Part shown: positions 50,874 to 59,911 of the stretch, one piece after another
Position numbering within the stretch: the first letter of the stretch is position 1
Layout: every line of letters starts with the position of its first letter
Origin: Natrinema hispanicum
GTDB taxonomy: Archaea > Halobacteriota > Halobacteria > Halobacteriales > Natrialbaceae
Assembly: GCF_900111485.1 (NCBI RefSeq)
Contig: NZ_FOIC01000003.1
Coordinates: forward strand, 62,001-126,000
Length of the DNA: 64,000 nucleotides
Direction: 5' to 3'
The notes under the pieces: generated by a model
Database searches by the model: none
Seen by the model: only the letters and a program-made list of their open reading frames with translations
Told to the model about the DNA's origin: nothing
Program-made: the position numbers and the translations under genes

Positions 50874-52715
50874 ATGGATCACGGTTTCCCCGCTGTCGTC
50901 TCACCCCCCGAGATCTACGGATCGGAGGTGCTGACGTGGGTTCTGGTCGGCCTCCTCCTCTACTGGGTCGCAGTCCTCAGCCTGCGAAATGGCGGCTATT
51001 TGCCCGACTACATCGGTACACAGGGGCCGATTCTCACGTTCCACACCAAACGCGGCCGTGCCCTGCTCGACCGGCTCGCACAGCCAAAGCGGTTCTGGCG
51101 TGCGTGGTCGAATCTCGGCGTTGGCATTGCGATCGTCGTGATGGTGAGCATGTTCGTGTTCCTCATCCGTGCGGCGATGGTCACGCTCTCGTCGCCACAG
51201 GTGTCGTCATCGGCAGTCCGACAGCCACGCAACGTCCTCGTGATCCCCGGCGTCAACGACTTCCTGCCGCTTGCGGCCACACCGGGCATCGTCTTCGGGC
51301 TGCTCGTCGGGCTCGTCGTCCACGAGGGTGGCCACGGGCTGCTCTGTCGCGTCGAGGACATCGACATCGACTCCATGGGTGTTGCGATGCTCGCCATCCT
51401 CCCCGTCGGTGCGTTCGTCGAACCCGATCAAGAGAGCAGCAAGGCGGCCTCCCGTGGCGGCCAGACGCGGATGTTCGCCGCCGGCGTCACGAACAACTTC
51501 GCGATCACGATCCTCGCCTTTGCGCTCCTCTTTGGTCCGGTTGCTGGCTCGATCGCCATCGCACCGGGCGCTGCCGTCGGCGGCGTCGCGGACAGTTCCC
51601 CTGCTGCCGACGCCGGGATCGAACCCAACGACCGCATCACGGCGATCAACGGCACCGCAGTCGAGAGCAACGGCGACCTTGCGAACCGACTCGAGGCCAC
51701 CAACGGCGAGCAGGTGCGTGTCGAACTCAACGGCGAGGAGACGGTCCCCGTTGACCGCGCGCTGCTCGTGACCGCGGCGACCGACGACGGGCCGACAGGA
51801 CTGTCCGCTGGCGATAAGGTCCGGGCGGTCGATGGGCAGTCGGTCGCGACTGAACGCGGCTTCACCGACGCTGTCGGCGACAACGAGCGCGTCACGCTGA
51901 CGATCGAACCCGAAAACAGCGGGGAGCGCACTGAACGTGAGGTAACGATCGGTGCTGCAGTTTCGATCGTCGACGACGAGCCACTCGAGTCTCAGACTGG
52001 GCCGACCGACGAGACGTTCGTCATCACCCACTTCGATGGCGAACGGGTGCACGACTACGGGAGCCTCGCCGGGCTGCTCGAGGACACCGAGCCGGGCCAG
52101 GAGGTCACCGTCGAGGGCTATTTCGGCGATGAGCGTGGGACCTACACTGTCACCCTTGACGAGCATCCGCGCACCGACAGCGGGTTCCTCGGCATTCAGC
52201 CCCAGCCGGGAACGTCCGGCATCTCGATGAGCGATATCGGCGTCCAGCTCTACCCCGCAGGCGAATATCTCGGCCTGCTCGGTGGCGACAGCGAGACGCG
52301 GTTCGGCCCGGTTGCCGACACCTTCCTCGGTAAGATCGGCGTGGCACTGTTGCTGCCCGTTATCGGCGTCAGCGGCGTGCTTCCCTTCAACTTCGCCGGC
52401 TTCACCGGTGGGATTCAGAACTTCTACGAGGTCCAGGGCGCACTCGGCGCGTTCGGCGACGGAGGCATCTTCCTGCTGGCGAACCTGTTGTTCTGGACCG
52501 GCTGGATCAACGTCCAGCTCGGCTTTTTCAACTGCATCCCGGCGTTCCCGCTCGACGGCGGGCACATCCTCCGGACGAGCACCGAAGCGATCGTCTCGCG
52601 GCTCCCGATCAACGCCACCCGTGGCATGGTCCGCGTGGTGACGACCACGATCGGCGTGACGATGCTCGTCAGCTTCCTCATGTTGCTGTTCGGGCCGCAA
52701 CTGCTCGCGGGCTGA
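50874..52715 (+). CDS. Site-2 protease (M50) with PDZ domains
   Basis: A 613-residue membrane metalloprotease. TM segments flank the zinc motif VVHEGGHGLLC, and the second ligand motif is CIPAFPLDGGHILRT near the C-terminus. Between them lie PDZ repeats, seen as SSPAADAGIEPNDRITAING and GLSAGDKVRAVDGQSV. S2P proteases release membrane-bound transcription factors or clear signal peptides. It is a separate gene from the EGY-like S2P at 44262. Confidence 0.93.
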   Translation: MDHGFPAVVSPPEIYGSEVLTWVLVGLLLYWVAVLSLRNGGYLPDYIGTQGPILTFHTKRGRALLDRLAQPKRFWRAWSNLGVGIAIVVMVSMFVFLIRAAMVTLSSPQVSSSAVRQPRNVLVIPGVNDFLPLAATPGIVFGLLVGLVVHEGGHGLLCRVEDIDIDSMGVAMLAILPVGAFVEPDQESSKAASRGGQTRMFAAGVTNNFAITILAFALLFGPVAGSIAIAPGAAVGGVADSSPAADAGIEPNDRITAINGTAVESNGDLANRLEATNGEQVRVELNGEETVPVDRALLVTAATDDGPTGLSAGDKVRAVDGQSVATERGFTDAVGDNERVTLTIEPENSGERTEREVTIGAAVSIVDDEPLESQTGPTDETFVITHFDGERVHDYGSLAGLLEDTEPGQEVTVEGYFGDERGTYTVTLDEHPRTDSGFLGIQPQPGTSGISMSDIGVQLYPAGEYLGLLGGDSETRFGPVADTFLGKIGVALLLPVIGVSGVLPFNFAGFTGGIQNFYEVQGALGAFGDGGIFLLANLLFWTGWINVQLGFFNCIPAFPLDGGHILRTSTEAIVSRLPINATRGMVRVVTTTIGVTMLVSFLMLLFGPQLLAG

Positions 52716-52852
52716 ACCCGGAGCTGGGGCGGTCAGCCGACGAAACAGCCGATAACGCGCAGTGTGCGCGACCGCTCACAGACAGGAGGATCATCACACG
52801 ATATTGGGGAGAAACCCGGCCCTTCTTAGCGTCGCCGTCCTAACCCGCGTCT

Positions 52853-54337
52853 ATGGAACGACGGCAACCACCACAGACCGAAGAGGGCTGGTACGTCCTG
52901 CACGACTTCCGGTCGATCGACTGGGACGCCTGGCGAGACGCGCCCGAGCGACGGCGCGAACGGGCGATCGAGGAGGGTATGGAGTATCTCACGTCCTGTG
53001 AACACGTCGACGACGCCGACGAGGGCGAGTCGGCAACGTTCGCGGTGCTCGGCCACAAGGCCGACCTGCTCGTCTTGCACCTGCGGCCGACGCTCGCCGA
53101 CATCGACACGCTCGAGCGCCGGTTCGAACACACCGCCCTCGCCGAGTTCACCGAGCGGACCGACTCCTATCTCTCGGTGACGGAAGTCTCGGGCTATATG
53201 TCCCAGGACTACTTCGAGGAGGGCGAAACCGCCGACACCGGGATCGCAAACTACATCGAGTCCCGGCTCAAGCCAGAGCTGCCGGACAGCGACTTCCTCT
53301 GTTTCTACCCGATGGACAAGCGCCGCGGGCCCGACCACAACTGGTACGAGCTGCCCTTCGACGAGCGCGCGGACTACCTCTCGAACCACGGCGAGATCGG
53401 CAAGGACTACGCCGGTCGCGTCACACAGATCATCGCCGGCAGCATCGGTTTCGACGACTTCGAGTGGGGGATCACCCTCTTTGGCGACGACCCGACCGAC
53501 GTCAAGGAACTGCTCTACGAGATGCGCTTCGATCCCTCGAGTTCCCGCTTCGCCGAGTTCGGACAGTTCTTCTCGGCCCGCCGGATGGATCCCACCGATC
53601 TGGATGCCTATCTCGCGGGCGAGCCGGTGCCACAGGAAGACGATGCACACGGCGGCCACCCCCATGCGAGCAGCGACACCGAAGGCCACCACCACGGCGA
53701 GTCGGGCGGCCACCATGGCGGCTCCGGCGGCTCACACGGCGACGACGAGGACGTCCGCAGCGAACTCAAGGAGCAGGGCGTCTACGCGGGCCAACCACAC
53801 GGCGAAGACGTCCACGCGGTCGTGCTCTACTCCGAGGCCAACGCCGATGAGCTCTCCGACGAAGTCGACGGGCTGCGCCAGAACTTCGACCACTACGACA
53901 CGCACGTGAAGACGGCCGTCTACGAGGCACGGGACGAAGACAGCGAGACCGCAGTCGTCAGCCTCTGGGACACCGAACGCGCTGCGAACACGGCTGCCGG
54001 CTTCCTCGCGGACCTCCCTGATATCGTCCGGCAGGCGGGCGACGACGAGGACGACTCGTGGGGCACGATGGGGATGTTCTACACGGTCAAGCCGGAGCAT
54101 CGCAGCGACTTCACCGGCGTGTTCGATGACGCCGCCGACATGCTCGCCGACATGGACGGCCACCGAAAGACCGACCTGCTGGTCAACCGCGAGGACGAAA
54201 ACGACATGTTCATCGCCAGCCGCTGGGACTCTCGCGAGGACGCCATGGAGTTCTTCCGCAGCGACGCCTTCTCGGAGACCGTCGAGTTCGGTCGCGACGT
54301 CCTCGCCGACCGGCCGCGACACGTCTTCCTCGCCTGA
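52853..54337 (+). CDS. pitA: PitA-type Cld/ABM heme-binding fusion
   Basis: A 494-residue protein. Residues about 10-245 are a chlorite-dismutase/HemQ domain: WYVLHDFRSIDWDAWRDAP, CFYPMDKRRGPDHNWYELPF and NHGEIGKDYAGRVTQIIAGS with a likely heme-ligand His. A His/Gly-rich linker (about 262-300) joins a C-terminal antibiotic-monooxygenase-like ABM domain of two repeats with MGMFYTVKPEHRSDF. The fusion matches haloferax PitA. HemQ-type domains bind coproheme in the archaeal heme pathway; the enzyme activity of PitA is not settled. Confidence 0.9.
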   Translation: MERRQPPQTEEGWYVLHDFRSIDWDAWRDAPERRRERAIEEGMEYLTSCEHVDDADEGESATFAVLGHKADLLVLHLRPTLADIDTLERRFEHTALAEFTERTDSYLSVTEVSGYMSQDYFEEGETADTGIANYIESRLKPELPDSDFLCFYPMDKRRGPDHNWYELPFDERADYLSNHGEIGKDYAGRVTQIIAGSIGFDDFEWGITLFGDDPTDVKELLYEMRFDPSSSRFAEFGQFFSARRMDPTDLDAYLAGEPVPQEDDAHGGHPHASSDTEGHHHGESGGHHGGSGGSHGDDEDVRSELKEQGVYAGQPHGEDVHAVVLYSEANADELSDEVDGLRQNFDHYDTHVKTAVYEARDEDSETAVVSLWDTERAANTAAGFLADLPDIVRQAGDDEDDSWGTMGMFYTVKPEHRSDFTGVFDDAADMLADMDGHRKTDLLVNREDENDMFIASRWDSREDAMEFFRSDAFSETVEFGRDVLADRPRHVFLA

Positions 54338-54381
54338 ACACTGGGCGCTTTTTCCGACCGGCTCGAGATCGAGACTCGAGC

Positions 54382-54570
54382 TTAAATCGCGCCTGCGTCC
54401 GACGACTCGTCGTAGAAGAAGTACGCGGCGACCCCGGCTAACCCGAACGCGAGCGTCACGAACGGCCACTTGCCGGCCTCGGTCTCAGTCAGGCGCGCGT
54501 GGCCGGTCACGAACAGTGCGAGCCCGACGTGGGCAACGAGCGTTGCAACGACAAACGCCTGTGGGTCCAT
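54382..54570 (-). CDS. Small two-span membrane protein
   Basis: A 62-residue protein: MDPQAFVVATLVAHVGLALF as span 1, a short loop with HARLTETEAGKW, then FVTLAFGLAGVAAYFFY as span 2 and an acidic tail. An upstream in-frame ATG at 54624 adds a further hydrophobic stretch, so a three-span form is possible. Convergent with pitA. No function known. Confidence 0.6.
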   Translation of the reverse strand: MDPQAFVVATLVAHVGLALFVTGHARLTETEAGKWPFVTLAFGLAGVAAYFFYDESSDAGAI

Positions 54571-54970
54571 GACTCGAGGGTTCGACGCAGCGATCAAAGC
54601 CGTTACGAAGAGGACAGCATCCAATTCCTCACAAGGTATTGATTTCAGATAGAGACGAATGAATCAACTGATCAGTGTCTCTGCGAACGTATCGCAGAAT
54701 TGTCTCCCAGTTGGAGCACATGTTTTGGGAGGCGTGCGAGATACACAGCGCAAGTGCAACACGAACTGACGGGTGAATAGCGGGGTCCGTGAACGCTCAC
54801 TACAGGGACAGGAGGTCCATTGAGAATTTAGAAACACTCAGCAATCTACTACCAACATCACATCATGAAATCATTCTCGAGTCGTGTCACTGTATTATAT
54901 GGAATGCTGGAGTGGATGCGTGTGAGTCGGCCGCAACTGCTGCTGTGGGCCACTCAGAGAGGCACGAGCC
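54571..54970. other. Intergenic region before the DUF1254 gene
   Basis: AT-richer sequence with no coding frame supported by composition. A TATA-like TATTATATG near 54893 could serve the DUF1254 gene with a leader of about 50 nt. Confidence 0.45.
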
Positions 54971-56107
54971 ATGCGTAACGAGTCAAATGACACGACACCA
55001 GAATCGGACTTCGAACCGCTTCGGGCAACGCGTCGAACCGCGCTTCGCGGGGCAGGTCTCGCCGGAATACTCGCGCTAGCCAGTGGCAGTGCCACTGCCA
55101 GCCAAAACTCCTCGGAGGCGAACACCCAGCAGACGGACCAGCAGTCGTCAGCAGCTGACGAGTCGATCCCAGTGACGTGGGAGAACTACCCACGCGCCAA
55201 CTGTCATGCTTCGTTCCAGGCAACCGTCGACGAGGGCGGGTTCGGACAGCTCTATAATTTCAGAAATATAACTCCAGTCAGCGAGCAGTTGGACGTCGAG
55301 CCAAATCGTGACACGGTCTACTCACTCGGGGTGTTCGATTTGACCGAACCAGTCTCTATCACGCTCCCAGACAGTGGTGACCGCTACCAGTCAATGAGTG
55401 TCCAGAACGAGGATCAATACGTGAAGATATTCGCCACCGACGCCGGCGAGTACACGATCACACAAGATATGGTTGGGACTCGGTATGCTGGCGTCCTGAT
55501 CCGCATGTTTGTTGACCCGAACGATCCGACTGATCTGGACCAGGTCCGGCAACTCCAAGACGAGATCAGCGTCGAACAAGCATCGTCTGGCTCGTTCGAG
55601 ATCCCCAACTGGGATCAGCAATCGTTCAAACAGCTCGACGAGGCGATGACAACGGTTTTTAGAACGCTCGAAGACTTCTCGGGCGCGTATGGTGACGTCG
55701 ACCAGGTCGACCCGGTGAAATTCTTCGTCGCCAGCCCGTCGGGGTGGACCGGCCCCCCGCAGCCATCGGAAGCGCTGTTCCTCCAACGGATTCCAACCCA
55801 GAACGACGGCACAACGCCATACACCCTCACCGTTGGCGATGTCCCGGTCGACGCGTTCTGGTCGGTCACCGTCTACAACAGTGATCTCTTCCTCGAGGAG
55901 AACGAGTTCGACGCGTATTCGGTCAACAACGTGACCGCAGAACCAAACGACGACGGCAGCGTCACGATCCACTTCGGTGGCGACCCCGACCAGCCGAACT
56001 TCATCTACACGCCAGAAGGATGGCACTATATCATCCGGCTCTACCAACCGCGCGAACCAATCATCGACGGAAGTTATCAGTTCCCCGAAGCCCAGCCGGT
56101 CGAGTGA
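54971..56107 (+). CDS. Tat-exported DUF1254/DUF1214 protein
   Basis: A 378-residue protein. The N-terminus includes LRATRRTALRGAGLAGILAL, a twin-arginine signal. The DUF1254 domain follows at about residues 75-185 (PNRDTVYSLGVFDLTEPVSI and RYQSMSVQNEDQYV), and the DUF1214 domain occupies the C-terminus (VPVDAFWSVTVYN, then a final YIIRLYQPREPI). Such proteins are secreted in bacteria and archaea; their enzymatic role is unknown. No operon partner is seen. Confidence 0.9.
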   Translation: MRNESNDTTPESDFEPLRATRRTALRGAGLAGILALASGSATASQNSSEANTQQTDQQSSAADESIPVTWENYPRANCHASFQATVDEGGFGQLYNFRNITPVSEQLDVEPNRDTVYSLGVFDLTEPVSITLPDSGDRYQSMSVQNEDQYVKIFATDAGEYTITQDMVGTRYAGVLIRMFVDPNDPTDLDQVRQLQDEISVEQASSGSFEIPNWDQQSFKQLDEAMTTVFRTLEDFSGAYGDVDQVDPVKFFVASPSGWTGPPQPSEALFLQRIPTQNDGTTPYTLTVGDVPVDAFWSVTVYNSDLFLEENEFDAYSVNNVTAEPNDDGSVTIHFGGDPDQPNFIYTPEGWHYIIRLYQPREPIIDGSYQFPEAQPVE

Positions 56108-56228
56108 GGGAACCGCACGGATATCGGTCTTGAGGCTTCAGGCGACTGAATCGTCGCGATATCAAACGTCGACTCGTCTTCCATCTTCAACCGACGAGCG
56201 TACTGCACTGGATTCACACCGAATACAG

Positions 56229-56509
56229 CGGCCTGTGGCCGAGAGCCGTCCGACCCAACGGAAGCACACGCTCTTCCGAGCAGCGAGGGACCAACAGTCG
56301 GCGCTTTACGCCGACGACGTCGCGGACGCGAGCGTCCGCTCAACGAGGGATAACGAGCAAGCGGGCCGACGACCGACCCGTAGGGGAGAGGAGTGCTTTT
56401 GATCAACACTAAGCGGGAGCGTCGCTCCCGCGAGGTCCGAGAGAGCTTTGCTCTCTCAAGATTTCACCGAGGGGCGTCGCGAGCGAGACGCTACGCGCTC
56501 GCTCGCGAC
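56229..56509. other. Array of six perfect stem-loops in a convergent gap
   Basis: Six perfect inverted repeats occur in 281 bp: CGGCC/GGCCG (56229-56241), GTCGGCG/CGCCGAC (56297-56315), GCGGACGC/GCGTCCGC (56322-56339), GCGGGAGCG/CGCTCCCGC (56413-56431), GAGAGAGC/GCTCTCTC (56439-56457) and GTCGCGAGCGAG/CTCGCTCGCGAC (56476-56509). They lie between the 3' ends of the DUF1254 and DUF5611 genes. No open frame fits. The region could be a structured RNA, a bidirectional terminator or REP-like repeats. Confidence 0.7.
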
Positions 56510-56530
56510 AGACCGCAGTGTAAAAGGGTG

Positions 56531-56914
56531 TTAGAAGTCGTGGTCGCCGTCGTCTTCGACTTTCCGCTTCATCGAGTCGCGGCGAGACTTGGCGTCGCGG
56601 CCGGTCGCCTCGAGCAGGAAGTCGTTTTTGGCGTCGACGGCATCGGCGGCGGCCTCGAGTTCGTCGGGGCCGAGTTCGGTGGGGTCGCGTTCGTGGAACT
56701 CGACGCCGAGTTTGTCCTTCTTGCCGGAGTACTCGACGGCACCGACGACGATCTTCTCGAAGACAGGGTTGGCAGGCTCCTCGATGCAGAAGAGCTCGCT
56801 GCCCTTGTACTCCTGGGTGCCCGTGATCGGACCGAAGTAGTCCTCGACGGTCGACTCCAGATCCGGAATTCGCTCCTCGAGATATTCACCGCGGCGCATC
56901 TTGTACTCCTTCAT
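56531..56914 (-). CDS. DUF5611-type conserved protein
   Basis: A 127-residue acidic protein: MKEYKMRRGEYLEERIPDLE at the start, then VEDYFGPITGTQEYKGSELF and a basic-acidic C-terminal helix DAKSRRDSMKRKVEDD. It matches a conserved haloarchaeal family I know as DUF5611. No function is known. Its 3' side is the stem-loop array. Confidence 0.8.
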   Translation of the reverse strand: MKEYKMRRGEYLEERIPDLESTVEDYFGPITGTQEYKGSELFCIEEPANPVFEKIVVGAVEYSGKKDKLGVEFHERDPTELGPDELEAAADAVDAKNDFLLEATGRDAKSRRDSMKRKVEDDGDHDF

Positions 56915-57109
56915 GGGTTGGGAGAAACACGGCGGAGCGTTTACCTCTTTTCATAGCCGACGTTTCGGTCTCCTGACCGATCACTGCTACTGAACGCGCT
57001 TGTCGGGCTACGGGGGTGCGTATTCGACCACCGGCTGGGTGGGTCGTCGACCGATCGGCCGGCCAGCAGCGGTGTAAGTGAACGGACGACCACAACTGGT
57101 GGGTGACGG

Positions 57110-58195
57110 CTACTGATGCTCGCGTTCACTGAGATAGCCTTTGCGACAGTCAGGACAGATGTCGCCGGCGCGCAGCGAGGTGCGGTCGCCGCTGGCGACG
57201 TAGTCACACCGCGGACAGTAGAACTCGGTCGGAACGTCATCTGCGGTGTCATTTTCGCGTTCGGTCGGCGTCGGAACCGAGTCGGCCCACTCGATACCGC
57301 TCGCCGACTCGGACGAGGCGTCGTTGGTCGCGTCGTCAGTCGCGTCGGTCGGGGGCGCTGCGGTCACTGACCGAGCGTCGTTTCTGGTATCTGCTGGCAC
57401 GTCGTTGTCAATCACGACCGCGTCGTCGTCGGTCGAGGGCGGGTCGGATGCCACGTCTTCGGTGTCAGTCTCAGTGTCGGTGTCATCATCGGGCCATGCC
57501 GTCGGGGAGGAGTCGGCACCGACCGGTGGACCGACGTCGCTCGAGTCGGGCCACTCACCGTGTTCGCGGTCCCGTTCGGGGGCATGATCGTCGTCCTCGA
57601 GGATCTCGCCGTCATCGACGACGGGGTCGCCGTTTTCGTCGGTCGGGAGATCGATATCGTCGGTGGCCGTGGTCTCCGCGGCGGCAGTCACCGTGTCCGA
57701 GTCAGTGGCTGTGCTTTCAGCGGTCGACTCGGTGGTGTCGTCGATACCATCGACATCGGTCTCGGAACCGGATTCGTCGGCGTCGATGAACTCCGCATCC
57801 GACTCGATGGCAGGTTCGTCAGCGTCAACGAACGCAGCGTCCCCTCCGGAATCGGGTTCGTCGGCGTCGATGAACTCCGCATCCGTCTCAGTGACGGATT
57901 CGTCAGTATCGATGACCGCGGCGTCCGTTTCGGACGTGAGTTCGTCAGTAGCGTCTGGCTCGAGGGGCGGTTCAGTTGGCTCGGGATCGTGATCGTTGGG
58001 GAGTGAGTCGGCATCTGTTCCGGCGGCAAGGCTGGTCACCTCAGTGTTCTCGCTGATGACGTTGCGCTCGCCACAGCGGGAACACTCTTCGAATTCCTGG
58101 ACGGTGACGACGACCTCACTGCCCCGTTCTTCGCGCTCGTGTTCGACTTCGGTGTCGCCGAAGTCGTGTCCGAGCAGCGAACATCGCAGGACCAT
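57110..58195 (-). CDS. Zinc-ribbon protein with acidic repeat linker (DUF7093-like)
   Basis: A 361-residue protein. The N-terminal 60 residues (MVLRCSLLGHDFGDTEVEHE, with CSRCGE) and the C-terminal 45 (FYCPRCDYVASG and CPDCRKGYL) are conserved zinc-binding parts of a family I know as DUF7093. Between them is an extremely acidic low-complexity linker containing tandem units of the type (E/A)FIDADE. The repeat copies number at least five between about residues 95 and 150. The role is unknown. Confidence 0.8.
   Translation of the reverse strand: MVLRCSLLGHDFGDTEVEHEREERGSEVVVTVQEFEECSRCGERNVISENTEVTSLAAGTDADSLPNDHDPEPTEPPLEPDATDELTSETDAAVIDTDESVTETDAEFIDADEPDSGGDAAFVDADEPAIESDAEFIDADESGSETDVDGIDDTTESTAESTATDSDTVTAAAETTATDDIDLPTDENGDPVVDDGEILEDDDHAPERDREHGEWPDSSDVGPPVGADSSPTAWPDDDTDTETDTEDVASDPPSTDDDAVVIDNDVPADTRNDARSVTAAPPTDATDDATNDASSESASGIEWADSVPTPTERENDTADDVPTEFYCPRCDYVASGDRTSLRAGDICPDCRKGYLSEREHQ
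57770..57935. repeat. In-gene tandem repeat (acidic linker)
   Basis: Successive ~45-60-bp units encoding FIDADE/FVDADE-type motifs separated by variable acidic residues. Repeat number may vary by slippage. Located within the zinc-ribbon protein gene. Confidence 0.65.
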
Positions 58196-58416
58196 TGTCC
58201 AATCGTACCGATCCAGTCCATAAAAAACGTACTGCCTGTATGTCTGCTATTCGTGAAAGTAATTCGAACTGTCTTGCGGTTCCAGCCTGTCGAAAAGCGC
58301 AACGGTGTCCGTTCAGGTCCGATCCCAATACTGTGATTGAGTATCGTGAATCGAGCCGATCGCCACGTCGTCAGAACGACAAACGTCAAATCCCGGGTCG
58401 TCGAATGGGAACATGG

Positions 58417-58713
58417 ATGAGAGCAAAGCGGGAGTACCGGAACCGAGAGGGGACGGAGGTGGCGATACTCGATGCCTTGGTCGATCGCGCCGATGACGGC
58501 ATGACCGTCTTCGAACTCCGGGCGGCCGTCGAGGTCGACATCGATGAACTCGAGCAGGCCCTGTCGATGCTCAAAGAAGACGATCTGATCGTCGTCGAGT
58601 CGAACTCAGAGACGGTGATCAAGCCCGCTGACCGCGTCGTCCCCGACGAGCCGGCCGACGAGGACGACGAGCAATCGATCGGCGAGTGGCTGCGCGATCG
58701 GATGCCTTTTTGA
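58417..58713 (+). CDS. DUF6432-type winged-helix-like protein
   Basis: A 98-residue protein beginning MRAKREYRNREGTEVAILDA. DGMTVFELRAAVEVDIDELE and ALSMLKEDDLIVVES look like a winged helix, as in the haloarchaeal family I know as DUF6432. An acidic tail ends DEQSIGEWLRDRMPF. A start at 58405 is possible; the motif begins at MRAKREY. It is probably coregulated with ygfZ, which starts 39 bp later. Confidence 0.75.
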   Translation: MRAKREYRNREGTEVAILDALVDRADDGMTVFELRAAVEVDIDELEQALSMLKEDDLIVVESNSETVIKPADRVVPDEPADEDDEQSIGEWLRDRMPF

Positions 58714-58752
58714 ATCGAAACGCCTGATACGCGCAGCGCCCAGAGGGTATCC

Positions 58753-59844
58753 ATGAGCGTCATCGAGTCCATCCACGAAGATCTCGGGGCCACGTTCGGC
58801 GAGCGCGCAGACCAGCGGATCGTCGAACACTACGGGCGACCGGAGCGCACGCATCGGGCGGTTCGCAACGGCGTCGGCTTACTCGAGTTGGCTTACGGCG
58901 TACTCGTCGTCGAGGGTGACGACCGTCTCGAGTACGTCGACAACGTGGTGTCGAACCGCGTTCCAGCAGAAGACGGACAGGGGTGTTACGCGCTCGTGCT
59001 CGATCCACAGGGCGGGATCGAGGTCGAACTCTACATTTACAATGCGGGCGAGCGACTCCTCTTGTTTACCCAGCCCGAGACCGCCGAGGGGCTGGCCGAG
59101 GAGTGGTCTGAGAAGGTGTTCATCCAGGACGTCGAGATTCGCGTTGCAACCGACGAGTACGCGATTTTCGGAATTCACGGCCCACAGGCCACCGAGAAGA
59201 TCGCAAGTGTCCTCAACGGTGCCGGTTCGCCCGAGCAGCGCTACTCGTTCGTCCGCGGGACGATGGGTGACGAAGGCGTTACCGTCATCCGCACCGACGC
59301 GCTCACCGGCGAGGAGAGCTACGAGGTGGTCTGTGCCGCCGATGACGCCGAGGCCGTCTACGACACGCTGCTCAATCAGGGGCTGAACGCCGCCCCCTTC
59401 GGTTACCGGACCTTCGAGAGTCTCGCACTTGAGGCCGGCTCGCCACTGTTTCACACTGAACTCGAGGGAACGCTCCCGAACGTTCTCGGCCTGCAAAGCG
59501 CCTTGGACTTCGAGAAGGGCTGTTACGTCGGTCAGGAGGTCGTCTCCCGCGTTGAGAACCGCGGACAGCCCAGCCGCCAACTCGTCGGGTTGACCCTCGA
59601 AGGCGAGGCGGTCCCCGAGTCCGGCGCGGCCATCTTCGACGGTGACGCGTCGGTCGGCGAGATCACCCGCGCGGGCGAGAGTCCAATGTGCGAGGCGGTT
59701 CTCGCGCTCGCGCTCGTCGACTACGGCCTCGAGAGCGACGAACTCACGGTCCGGGTTGGCGGCGATGAAGTTGCTGCGACCCGCACGGAACTCCCGTTCG
59801 TCGACGGTTCAGACCGGTCGGATCGGCTGCCAGTGTATGAGTAA
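58753..59844 (+). CDS. ygfZ: YgfZ/GcvT-like folate-binding protein
   Basis: A 363-residue aminomethyltransferase-fold protein. The hallmark of YgfZ, K-G-C-Y-x-G-Q-E, is present as EKGCYVGQEVVSRVENRGQP near residue 255. YgfZ proteins bind folate and help repair or assemble certain iron-sulfur clusters; GcvT itself would be encoded with gcvH/gcvP, which are absent here. Cytoplasmic. Confidence 0.88.
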   Translation: MSVIESIHEDLGATFGERADQRIVEHYGRPERTHRAVRNGVGLLELAYGVLVVEGDDRLEYVDNVVSNRVPAEDGQGCYALVLDPQGGIEVELYIYNAGERLLLFTQPETAEGLAEEWSEKVFIQDVEIRVATDEYAIFGIHGPQATEKIASVLNGAGSPEQRYSFVRGTMGDEGVTVIRTDALTGEESYEVVCAADDAEAVYDTLLNQGLNAAPFGYRTFESLALEAGSPLFHTELEGTLPNVLGLQSALDFEKGCYVGQEVVSRVENRGQPSRQLVGLTLEGEAVPESGAAIFDGDASVGEITRAGESPMCEAVLALALVDYGLESDELTVRVGGDEVAATRTELPFVDGSDRSDRLPVYE

Positions 59845-59882
59845 TCGGGTGGGGCGGAGCTAACCCGCGTTCGGAACCACTG

Positions 59883-59890
59883 TTATATAG
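59883..59890 (+). promoter_or_regulatory. TATA box of the E1-alpha gene
   Basis: TTATATAG, 22-29 nt before the ATG at 59912, indicating leaderless transcription. Confidence 0.6.
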
Positions 59891-59911
59891 GCCGCACTCG
59901 AGTGACAATCC

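Noticed and set aside
56229-56509. CRISPR array as explanation of the repeat-rich gap at 56.2-56.5 kb
   Set aside because: The stems have different sequences and there is no repeated unit at regular spacing.
57770-57935. CRISPR or integrated repeat in the 57.8-kb region
   Set aside because: Repeats are in frame within a coding gene and encode an acidic linker.
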